Source: an uncultured Pseudomonadales bacterium (lineage in GTDB: Bacteria; Pseudomonadota; Gammaproteobacteria; Pseudomonadales; Pseudohongiellaceae). From it: DNA of 64,000 bases. The notes beneath the pieces were generated by a model that worked only from the letters and a program-made list of their open reading frames with translations, did no database searches and had not been told where the DNA came from. Below are positions 37,939 to 47,700 of the stretch, in pieces. The stretch spans positions 357,221-421,220 of the forward strand of contig CASIAB010000007.1 of assembly GCA_949372635.1 (NCBI GenBank). The letters are read 5' to 3'. The position numbers and the translations under genes are program-made. Position 1 is the stretch's first letter, and every line of letters starts with the position of its first letter.

Positions 37939-39769
37939 TTGGAAAACCAAGATCCTCAAAATTCTATTAAGAAATTCCTTGCGGTATTTCAATATAGTGG
38001 CGTCGCCCTAAAGATCGTCTGGAGTACCAGCGCGAAGCTCACGATCGCAATGGCCTTGACGACTCTGGTGTCCGGCTTTCTCCCAGCGGTTGATTGCTTC
38101 TGTGGGAGGCCTATTCGTCGACGTAGTTTCCAATGCTTTTCAAGATGATGGCAGCAACGCAGAACAATTGCGCAGCGATGCACTTTACTATGTGTTTCTG
38201 GAAGCCGGGTTAGTTGTCTTGATGACGGGAGCCCAACGTATCAGCACGGTCTGCCAGTCCATATTGCGTGTATTATTGGGCAACAAGATCAACGTAATGA
38301 TTCTTGAAAAGGCTCTTACTCTCGAGCTAGCTCACTTCGAAGATGCGGAGTATTACGACAAGCTTGTTCGTGCTCGTCGTGAAGCATCAAGTAGACCACT
38401 TAGCCTCGTTATAAAGACGTTCGATTTATTCAGGGATGTTATCGCTCTTACTACAATTGGTATATGGCTTTTTCAATTTTCTCCTTATGCAGTATTACTA
38501 CTTGGCCTAGCTGGCGTTCCTGCATTCCTTGCTGAGGCGAAATTTTCAGGCGAGGCATTTCGGATACACCGTAGGCGTTCAGCCGAACGGCGCATGCAGA
38601 TTTATCTAGAAATGGTGCTGACGCGCGAAGATGGTGTTAAGGAAGTAAAGCTCTTGCAGTTGGGTAGGTTGTTCCTAGAACGTTACGTGGATATCTTTCG
38701 CAACATCTATAAAGAAGATAGATCTCTGGTTCTAAGAAGAGGATTCTGGGGGTATATTCTAGGGCTGTTTGCTAGCGCGGCGTTCTATTTCGCCTACGGT
38801 TGGGTAGGCTTTGCTGCCATCGCGGGCGCCATTACTATCGGGCAGATGACGATGTACATCGCACAGTTCCGCCTTGGCCAGAATTCAGTTACAAACAGCC
38901 TGACCTCGATAAATGGTATGTATGAAGACAATCTCTATCTGTCGAATCTTACTGAATTCTTGGAGCACAAGGTGCCGGAGCATACGGGAAATAAGGTGCA
39001 GGGTCCTGACCCCGCCGACGGAATTCGATTCGAGAATGTTACTTTTTCCTATCCCGGCGCGCAGACGCCCGCCTTGAACTGCGTCAATTTGCATATCATT
39101 CCCGGCCAGAGTCTAGCAATTGTAGGTGAGAATGGTAGTGGCAAGACCACGCTGATTAAATTGCTTACTCGCCTGTATGCTCCAACCGAGGGACGAATAC
39201 TCGTCGATGGATTGGATTTGCAAGAGTGGGACCTTGATACTATCCGTGAAAAGGTTGGAGTGATATTTCAGGACTTTGCTCGTTACCAATTGATTGTTGG
39301 CGAGAATATTGGAATTGGCGATGTTGATAGCATCGGTGAAGACGATCAAATTTCCGAAGCGGCACGCAAGGGTATGGCTGAGGCATTTGTGAAAGATCTA
39401 CCACACAAATATCAGACGCAACTCGGCACTTGGTTCAAGGACGGACAGGAATTGTCCGGCGGTCAGTGGCAAAAAATCGCGTTGTCTCGCGCCTTCATGC
39501 GGAGCAAAGCGGAAATATTGATTCTGGATGAACCTACGGCGGCTATCGACGCGCGAGCCGAGGCTGAAATCTTCGCGCACTTTGGTGATCTAACCAATAA
39601 TCGAATTTCAATTATTATTTCTCATCGATTCTCAACTGTACGCATGGCTAATCATATTATCGTACTAGAGAAGGCGGAGATTATGGAGCAAGGCAGCCAT
39701 CAACAGTTACTTGATCTCGATGGGCAGTACGCTACTCTGTTTAATCTGCAAGCAAAGGGTTATCAATAG
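37939..39769 (+). pseudogene. ABC transporter ATP-binding/permease (ABC exporter) interrupted by a +1 frameshift near 38086..38093
   Basis: First frame ends MALTTLVSGFLPAV; the +1 frame continues IASVGGLFVDVVSNAF.. through a 559-aa ORF with GENGSGKTTLIKLLTRLY, LSGGQWQKIALSRAFM, LILDEPTAAID. The joined product LVSGFLPAVIASVGGLFVDVV matches typical ABC exporter TM regions. Could be gene decay or a sequencing indel. Confidence 0.75.
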
Positions 39770-40399
39770 ACATAGAAAGCCCATTCCTCTATCTCTTCGT
39801 TGGCTTTCTCGCCTGCTTACTAGGCACTATTCCAGTCGGGCCGATCAATTTGGCGGTAGTAAAGACAACTATCGACTACGACCGCCGCAGTGGTATCGAG
39901 ATTGCATTCGCTGCCTCAATAATTGAGAGTCCGCAGGCGCTGATTGCCACATGCTTCGGTGCGCTAATGAGCTCTTTCCTCGATGGAAATGTCTTCGTTA
40001 AATTTTCTTGGTGTTTATTTTTATAGCCTTGGCTGTTTTTATATTTACCCGTAACTCAGAGCCCACTCTGGGGAAAAGGAAAAGTAGGCCGGTATCATTT
40101 TTCGAAACGGGTTAATAATCTCTGGACTGAATCCTCAGGCCAAAGTGTTTTGGGTCTTCGCATTGGCGACAATCAGTCAGTACTTCGAGTTTCAATATAT
40201 GGGGCTGACTTTGGCCGGATTTCTGCTTGGAGTATTCATTGGCAAGTTGGCCGCGTTGTGCCGCTTTGTTGTAGCGAGCACTTATTTGAGAGCCTGGCTA
40301 CAAGAAAGCACTACTCTAGTTAATCGCTTGATGTCAGGTATATTGCTATTTATTGGTTTAACTCAGGGATGGAACGCGGTAAATTCCTTAGTAGTTTGA
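39763..40399 (+). pseudogene. LysE-type translocator, disrupted by two frameshifts
   Basis: Frame 1: SPFLYLFVGFLACLLGTIPVGPINLAVVKTTIDYDRRSGIEIAFAASIIESPQALIATCFGALMSSFLDGNVFVKF; shift at T-run 40003..40006 to FLVFIFIALAVFIFTRNSEPTLGKRKSRPVSFFETG; shift at GGG 40109..40111 to LIISGLNPQAKVFWVFALATISQYFEFQYMGLTLAGFLLGVFIGKL. Confidence 0.7.
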
Positions 40400-40418
40400 C
40401 AAGAGCGCTTTCAAGTGA

Positions 40419-40814
40419 ATGCCTAAATTTCAGCAGCCCAATAAGAAAACTTCCAGAACCTCGGATCCAGTGAAGTTTGGGAGGGATCTGCGCGGCATCG
40501 TCAGAGCGCGGACTCGTCTCGCTGTCTGCTTCTGGACTCTACCGGTGTATGTTGTGGCAATCTGGATGCTGCTTAAAAATGGGCGCAGCATTGATTCTAT
40601 GATGTGGATCTACATGGTTGTCTACGCTGGTTTTGCGATCGACATGTCGATGAGAAATTGCCCTAACTGTCGCAAACAATTTTATGTAAAAAGCATTTTC
40701 CTAAATTTGCTAACCAAGCAATGCGTGCATTGTGGACAGGCATCGGCTCCTACCGAATCTTCCCCGAAAGACTTTGCTGGAAAGCCAAAGAACGAAGACG
40801 ATGCTAAGAAGTAG
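40419..40814 (+). CDS. Hypothetical membrane protein with C-terminal zinc-ribbon-like CxxC pairs
   Basis: 131 aa; two TM segments then NCPNCRKQFYVKSIFLNLLTKQCVHCGQ. Confidence 0.6.
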   Translation: MPKFQQPNKKTSRTSDPVKFGRDLRGIVRARTRLAVCFWTLPVYVVAIWMLLKNGRSIDSMMWIYMVVYAGFAIDMSMRNCPNCRKQFYVKSIFLNLLTKQCVHCGQASAPTESSPKDFAGKPKNEDDAKK

Positions 40815-41517
40815 CACAATGGTGGTGCCAACCACGTCGATAACTGGAGGATCGGCAGCTGCGCGATTCATCATAAGGTGGGGAGTGAATAGAGGGAGCC
40901 AGAACATGATTCGAACTATCGTGCTGTCTGGATTGCAAACCACAAACACCATCATCGCGAGTGAGATCAACTGAATCATGATCATCGGCATCGACGGTGC
41001 TTCTTTTAAGGTATTACACAGACTGCCTATTGCGAGAAACACACTGAAGTATAGCTCATAACTAGCGAAATAATAGAACACGAACCGGGCGATTAATTCA
41101 AAGCTGAGGATAAATTCAATATTTGATCTACAAGCTCTGTCTGACTGCTTTGATAGAGCGTGATAAATAGAAAGAACGAAAGCAACCATATCGCTATAGT
41201 TGTCAATCTTGATAAGCCGATGCCTAGAATTTTTCCCATCATAAGTTCACCCGGCATCACCGAGGCGAGCAACACTTTAATTAAGCGATTCATTAATTAT
41301 TCGATTTCTCCTCTATCGTGTCGTTTATCCGGTATTGAACGCTCTGTATTAAGAATATAAACATCAGATACACGAAACCTATCGGCGCGAGTTCCCGGAA
41401 GGTGTCTGCTACGCTGAACTCTTCTTCCTCCAAAGAGGTAGCATAAGGAAGCAGGGGTAAAAGGTTATAGAAAGAACGAAAAAAGGGAAGAGCAATGCTC
41501 TTCCCTTTTTTTTGCAC
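40710..41517 (-). pseudogene. Truncated, frameshifted ABC-2 type permease (NatB-like) remnant
   Basis: Three overlapping reverse-strand ORFs reconstruct one sequence: ..FRELAPIGFVYLMFIFLIQSVQYRINDTIEEKSN / NRLIKVLLASVMPGELMMGKILGIGLSRLTTIAIW / FELIARFVFYYFASYELYFSVFLAIGSLCNTLKEAPSMPMIMIQLISLAMMVFVVCNPDSTIVRIMFWLPLFTPHLMMNRAAADPP. Motifs EEKSN..EVLLASV.PGELM.GKI and GSLCNTLKEA..FTP..M..R typical of ABC-2 permeases. N-terminal part missing. Confidence 0.75.
41481..41513. terminator. Bidirectional terminator downstream of nhaB
   Basis: AAAAGGGAAGAGCA-TGCTCTTCCCTTTT perfect inverted repeat; a second hairpin TGCACCT-CGAATC-AGGTGCA follows at 41513..41532. Confidence 0.85.
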
Positions 41518-41545
41518 CTCGAATCAGGTGCAATCCTACCAGGCT

Positions 41546-43063
41546 CTAATCGAGCCAGTTGTACATAATGATGCCGGCAACCGAAGAAGTGACTAAAAAG
41601 TACGGTAGCGCCATATAGATCATGCGTCCATAGCCTAGTCGAATTCGCGGTGCGATTGAAGACATTAGCAAGAACAGGAATGCAGCCTGACCATTTGGTG
41701 TGGACATGCTTGGGATACCCGTTCCCATTACCACGGCGACTGACTGAGCCTCGAAGATCTCTCGACTCATTAAGCCCTGTTCCATCAACGGTGTTATTTG
41801 ATTCATGTAAATCGTCGCTACAAACACATTGTCACTTATGGCAGATAAGAAGCCATTGGTAAGGAATACCATGAAGACCTGCTGGCTACCTTCCATCGCC
41901 AATACCCAGTTCATGACTGGCGTGAACATCTCCTGGCTATTGATCATGGCAACGATGACGTAGAAAACGACTAGCAGTGATGCGAAAGGAAGTCCTTCCG
42001 TAAATGACTGCCCGATTGAATGCTCGTCGGTAACGCCTATCAATGATGAGGCGAGGATGATTACACCTAAGCCAATAAGTCCTATCTCGGCAAGGTGAAG
42101 AGATAGGGCAACAACCATTAAGATCGCTACTGCAAGCTGAAAATAGATTACTAAGGTGTCTCCCTTGGTGGCTTTCTGTTTTAGCTTTTCATTTTCATCC
42201 GCCAGAATTTTCCTCACGGCAGCTGGCAGCTCAGCACCGTAGCCAAACCAACCCATCTTCTCTAAAACAAAACAGGTAAGTATGCCTGCTATAAGTGTTG
42301 GTATCGTAGCTGGCCCAACCATTGTGGCGAATGTAACGAAGTCCCATTCGGCGGCGCTGCCAATAACGATGTTCTCGGGCTCGCCCACGAGCGTACATAC
42401 GCCGCCGATGGCCGTGCCAATAGCGCCGTGCATGAGAAGCCCGCGCAGGAACTTACGAAAACCATCGAGGTCTTCACGGTGCAGATCTTCAATGTGATTA
42501 TCTTGGCTATCTGCTGGGTCGTCGGTAAAACCTATCTTCGAAACCACTTTGTCATAGACATCATAAAAGGCTGTGGCGAGAGCTATGAGAACTGCCAGAA
42601 TCGTTAGCGCATCTAGGAAGGCAGACAATACTGCCACGACCACAATGGTGGTGACATTCATGATCACTCTGGACTTGATGCCTAGTAGCACCTTGTTCAT
42701 GGACATAAACAGCATTTCTCTCAGGAAATGCACGCCGGCCACCATGAAGATAACTAGCAGGATTACGGGCAGACCGTGCTCCACTTCTTCATAGACATGG
42801 TGGGTGTCGGTGAGCTGCATCACCAGCACTTGTATCGCTAGCAGGCCGCCCGGTTGCAGTGGGAAGCATTTTAGCGCCATGGCGAGTGTGAAAATGAACT
42901 CGAAAAGAATTATCCAAGAAGTAATTAGTGTGCCAAGCGCGAAGTAAAAAACAACGTTCAATACAAGAGCCGCTAATACGGCTTGCTTATACCAAACAGG
43001 CGTGTTCCCTAGAAACATCGCAAGTGGGGTATCGGGGTAGTGGTGAGTTGTTGATGAGGACAT
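41546..43063 (-). CDS. nhaB: Na+/H+ antiporter NhaB
   Basis: 505 aa; HHYPDTPLAMFLGNTPVWYKQAVLAALVLN, CFPLQPGGLLAIQVLVM, ALLMHGAIGTAIGGVCTLVGEPENI-like region (LRGLLMHGAIGTAIGGVCTLVGEPENIVIG), NGFLSAISDNVFVATIYMNQ, SMSTPNGQAAFLFLL. Confidence 0.95.
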   Translation of the reverse strand: MSSSTTHHYPDTPLAMFLGNTPVWYKQAVLAALVLNVVFYFALGTLITSWIILFEFIFTLAMALKCFPLQPGGLLAIQVLVMQLTDTHHVYEEVEHGLPVILLVIFMVAGVHFLREMLFMSMNKVLLGIKSRVIMNVTTIVVVAVLSAFLDALTILAVLIALATAFYDVYDKVVSKIGFTDDPADSQDNHIEDLHREDLDGFRKFLRGLLMHGAIGTAIGGVCTLVGEPENIVIGSAAEWDFVTFATMVGPATIPTLIAGILTCFVLEKMGWFGYGAELPAAVRKILADENEKLKQKATKGDTLVIYFQLAVAILMVVALSLHLAEIGLIGLGVIILASSLIGVTDEHSIGQSFTEGLPFASLLVVFYVIVAMINSQEMFTPVMNWVLAMEGSQQVFMVFLTNGFLSAISDNVFVATIYMNQITPLMEQGLMSREIFEAQSVAVVMGTGIPSMSTPNGQAAFLFLLMSSIAPRIRLGYGRMIYMALPYFLVTSSVAGIIMYNWLD

Positions 43064-43284
43064 CTAATGCTTCCTTTTTTATAGATTTTCTGGCGCTCTG
43101 AATGCACCGGTGACAAATATACTGGTGTTGGGGGCACTTTGCTAAATTTTTCGTAAGTTTATGAACTTTTCGGCGTTAGGGTTCGATTCGGCCTTGCGCG
43201 GCTGCTAACACGACAGGATTATCATTGTTTAAGAGTCTTTTTTTGGGATGAATCGTGGATCCCCTGGTCTTAAAGCCGGATATT

Positions 43285-44724
43285 CTATTCCTCGCTTAGG
43301 AACGTATCGATCTTCTCGGCTACTAGTCTGCCCTCATCGATAGCGCGAACCACCAGTGATTGTCCGCGGCGGCAATCGCCTGCTGCAAACACCTTCGCCT
43401 TGGATGTTTGAAAATCGCGATACTCAGCTTTGTAATTAGAGCGTCGATCGAGTTCTAGGTCTAAGGATTCATTAAGATAGTGCTCCGGCCCTAAGAAGCC
43501 CATGGATAGGAGGATTAGGTCGGCTTCCCAGAACTGTTCACTACCAATAATCTCATTGAATTTCTCATCGACATTCACCGTGTTGATGCCCTTTAGTTGT
43601 CCATCGGCATCCCTCACGATCTCTTTTCCAGAGATTGAATACACTCGAGGATCATTGCCGAATTTCTCGGCGGCTTCCTGATGGCCATAATCTACTCTGT
43701 AGATTTTGGGCCACAGAGGCCAAGGGTTGTCGTCTGCTCGATCGAGAGGGGGAATGGACATGATCTCGAAATTCACTAATGACTGACAGCCGTGTCGTAG
43801 GGAGGTGCCTATACAGTCGGTACCGGTATCACCGCCACCGATGACGATGACTTTCTTGCCCTTCGCACTTAGATAATTGTCGTCTTCTAGATTCGAATCC
43901 AAAAGGCTTTTCGTGTTCTTGTGCAAGAACTCCATCGCTAGATGAATGCCCTCGCCTTCACGGTTTGGAATGTTAAGGTCGCGCGCGGTAGTAGCACCGG
44001 TCGCTAATAGTAGTGCATCGTTGTCGTTCAATAGCTGTTCAACATCAACGCCATTCTCGCCACTGCCGCCTACATCGGCATTGGCGACAAAATTAATACC
44101 TTCTTCTGCGAGTATGTTCACGCGCCTATCGACGACGTCCTTCTCTAACTTCATGTTGGGGATGCCATACATCAGTAACCCGCCAATGCGGTCGTCTCTC
44201 TCATAGACTGTGACGTTATGTCCAGCAAGGTTCAGCTGCGCCGCTGCTGCTAGTCCTGCAGGGCCTGAACCGATGATCGCTACCCTCTTATCGCTACGCT
44301 GCTGTGGAGGGTTCGCAAGTACCCAGCCATTCTCGAAACCCTTATCCGCTATTGCGCACTCGATGTTCTTGATTGTTACTGCGGGCTCGTTAACGCCGAG
44401 GACGCAGGCTCCTTCGCAAGGTGCAGGACAAACACGTCCAGTGAATTCTGGGAAATTATTGGTTTTATGAAGACGATCTAGCGCTTCTTCCCAGCGACCC
44501 TTGTAGATCAGATCGTTCCATTCAGGAATTAGGTTGTAGACCGGGCAGCCTTCTTCGGATTGGCAAAAGGGCACGCCACAGTCCATGCAGCGAGCACCTT
44601 GACTGTTCAGGAGTTCGTCGTTGTGGCTTGTGTAAATTTCCTCATAGTCCAGCAACCTATCCATCGCATTGCGATAAGGCTCGGTCTGGCGAGTAAATTC
44701 CTTAAACCCTGTTGGCTTTCCCAT
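43285..44724 (-). CDS. gltD: Glutamate synthase small subunit
   Basis: [92 protein letters not shown]. Confidence 0.96.
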   Translation of the reverse strand: MGKPTGFKEFTRQTEPYRNAMDRLLDYEEIYTSHNDELLNSQGARCMDCGVPFCQSEEGCPVYNLIPEWNDLIYKGRWEEALDRLHKTNNFPEFTGRVCPAPCEGACVLGVNEPAVTIKNIECAIADKGFENGWVLANPPQQRSDKRVAIIGSGPAGLAAAAQLNLAGHNVTVYERDDRIGGLLMYGIPNMKLEKDVVDRRVNILAEEGINFVANADVGGSGENGVDVEQLLNDNDALLLATGATTARDLNIPNREGEGIHLAMEFLHKNTKSLLDSNLEDDNYLSAKGKKVIVIGGGDTGTDCIGTSLRHGCQSLVNFEIMSIPPLDRADDNPWPLWPKIYRVDYGHQEAAEKFGNDPRVYSISGKEIVRDADGQLKGINTVNVDEKFNEIIGSEQFWEADLILLSMGFLGPEHYLNESLDLELDRRSNYKAEYRDFQTSKAKVFAAGDCRRGQSLVVRAIDEGRLVAEKIDTFLSEE

Positions 44725-44790
44725 TTAGCTCTAACCCTTTCTACTAATCTTCTGTAACGGCGTATTGCGTGCTATAGAATTATTTAGCGA

Positions 44791-47700
44791 CTATGCGGCG
44801 TTGTCTAAAACCCGCTTGTAATCCGTTGGCATAACTTTGGCAAAATGGCGCAGGTTCTGTTCCCAATTGTCGAGGATGCTTTTCGCTACTGGCGAATCGG
44901 TATACAAGAAATGCTTCTTGATCATCGCTTTTAATTCCAGAATATCGTCGATGGAGGCGAGCGCTTCGAGTTCAAAGGTCCCTGTATTGCACTGCTCCGG
45001 AAAATCGCCTTCTGGATCCCAGACATAGGCGATACCACCGCTCATGCCGGCGCCAAAGTTTCTACCAGTCTTACCTAAGATGACGACGCGACCGCCAGTC
45101 ATGTATTCACAGCCGTGATCGCCGATTCCTTCGGCAACTGCTACGGCGCCGCTGTTTCTTACAGCGAATCTCTCAGCGACGATACCTCTGAAATAGGCCT
45201 CGCCAGCGGTTGCGCCATACAGGTTCACGTTGCCCGCAATAACACTTTCTTCAGCCTTGAAGCTGGAATTCTTCGGAGGGTAAACGATGATCTTGCCGCC
45301 GGAGAGGCCCTTACCGACGTAGTCGTTGGCGTCGCCTTCTACGGTTAGGGTAATACCTTTAGCTAGCCAAGCGCCTAAACTCTGCCCAGCGGAACCATTG
45401 AGCTTAATGTTGATAGTATCTTCGGGCAGCATGGCCTCTTTCCAACGCTTCGCTACCTCATTCGACAACATGGTACCAACAACCCGATTCGTGTTGATGA
45501 TTTTAGTCTCAATATCGACCTTGTCGCCCGTCTCCAGCGCCAATCTAGATAGACGAATTAATTCGTTATCCAGGGCCATGTCGAGGCCGTGGTCCTGTTC
45601 CATAGTCTTATAAAACTCAGTGTCCTCAAAGACGACCTTGGCTGGCTGGAGCATGTTGCTGAGGTCTAGGCCATCCGCTTTCCAGTGATCGATAGCATCG
45701 TCGGCCTTCAAGAGGTCTACCCTCCCGATCATTTCATTGACGGTCCGAACGCCTAGCTCCGCCATGATGCTGCGCATATCTTCAGCAACCATGAACAGGT
45801 AGTTAACCACGTGCTCGGGTTTTCCCTTAAATTTGGCGCGCAGTTCGGGATCCTGAGTAGCGATTCCGACTGGGCAGGTATTGAGGTGGCACTTGCGCAT
45901 CATGATGCACCCGAGAGTGATCAGCGGCGCGGTGGAGAATCCGTATTCTTCTGCGCCGAGTAATGCAGCAATGGCGATGTCACGTCCGGTTTTCAATTGA
46001 CCGTCGGTCTGCAGGGTGACACGAGAACGCAAATTATTCATAACAAGCGTCTGGTGGGTTTCTGCCACGCCCAATTCCCAAGGCAGGCCTGCATGCTTAA
46101 TGGAGGTAAGGGGAGATGCTCCAGTGCCACCATCGTGTCCGGCAATGACGAGGTGATCGGTCTTAGCCTTGGTTACACCGGCTGCGATCGTGCCAACACC
46201 AACTTCGGCAACTAGCTTCACGCTGATACGCGCTTTGCGATTCGCATTCTTCAGGTCATGAATCAGCTGAGCGATGTCTTCTATCGAATAAATATCGTGG
46301 TGAGGCGGTGGGCTAATAAGTCCCACGCCAGGGGTAGAGTGTCGGATACGCGCGATTTTCTCATCTACCTTTCCGCCAGGAAGTTCTCCGCCTTCTCCAG
46401 GCTTAGCACCTTGAGCGATCTTTATTTGTAACTCGTCGGCGTTAGTTAGATACCAAGCGGTAACACCGAATCTTCCGGAGGCGACCTGCTTGATAGCCGA
46501 GCGCTTCGAATCGCCATTGGAGAGCACATTAAAGCGTTGGGAATCTTCACCGCCCTCTCCCGTATTCGATTTACCGCCCATGCGGTTCATCGCAATCGCC
46601 AGTGTTTCGTGGCTCTCTGCCGAGATCGAACCGAAGCTCATCGCGCCCGTTGCAAATCGCTTTACGATCTCACTAGTCGGCTCAACTTCGTTAATCGAAA
46701 TCGCCTTGCTAGGGACGTGGTTGAATTTTAACAGGCCTCTGAGCGTGCAACGTCGCGTTGCGTCTTCGTTTGAAAATTTCGCAAAGGCCGCATAGGCTTC
46801 CGTGCTGTTGGTGCGTGCCGCAATTTGTAAGTTTGCAATAGTGCCTGGGTTCCACATGTGTGCTTCGCCACCGGAGCGCCAGTGAAAATCTCCCGGATTC
46901 GGAAGTACAGGAATACGGTCGCTGTCGCGCTTTGGAAAGCCCAATGCATGACGACGCTCTGTTTCTTGCTTAACTACGTCAAAGTTGACGCCTTGTACTC
47001 GCGAAGCTGTGCCGGTAAAACAACGTTGGATGACATCGTTTGCCAAGCCAACGGCCTCGAAAATTTGTGCGCCTTTATAAGAATGTAACGTTGAGATGCC
47101 CATCTTCGCCATGACTTTCAATATGCCCTTAGCCACGCCTTTCTTGTAACCAGCAACAAGAGCGTCCTCATCGGCGAACAACGCGCCAAGAAAGCCTTCC
47201 TGCTGAGCTTGCCACAGTGCTTCGAAGGCGAGGTAAGGGTTAATGGCATCCGCGCCATAACCAGCTAGCAGGCAGTGGTGATGTACTTCTCTTGCCTCGC
47301 CAGTTTCTATTATCAAACCGATTTGCGTTCGCTTGCGCGCCTTGATCAGGTATTGGTGCACCGCACCACAGGCGAGTAACGCGCTAAGAGGAGTCCGTAA
47401 GGCGGATGTAAGTCGGTCCGAAACTATGACGAATGCAAAGCCGTCATCGATAGCTGTTTCAGCCTCTGCGCAGATACGATCTAAGGTGTTCTCGAAGCCA
47501 TTTTCTTCGCCATTGTCGAAAGTACTATCAATCAACTTTGTCTTCATGCCGCGATAGTCAATGTCGCGAATATCAGTGAGCTGTTGATTGGACAGGATTG
47601 GGTGATCGAGGCTTAGGCGGTGTGCCTGTTCGGGAGTGGTTTGTAATAGATTGCCTTCCGGGCCGATAAAACAGCGAAGCGACATAACAATCTCTTCACG

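Noticed and set aside
42289-42497. ORFs on both strands overlapping nhaB
   Set aside because: Shadow ORFs of a strongly supported antiporter gene.
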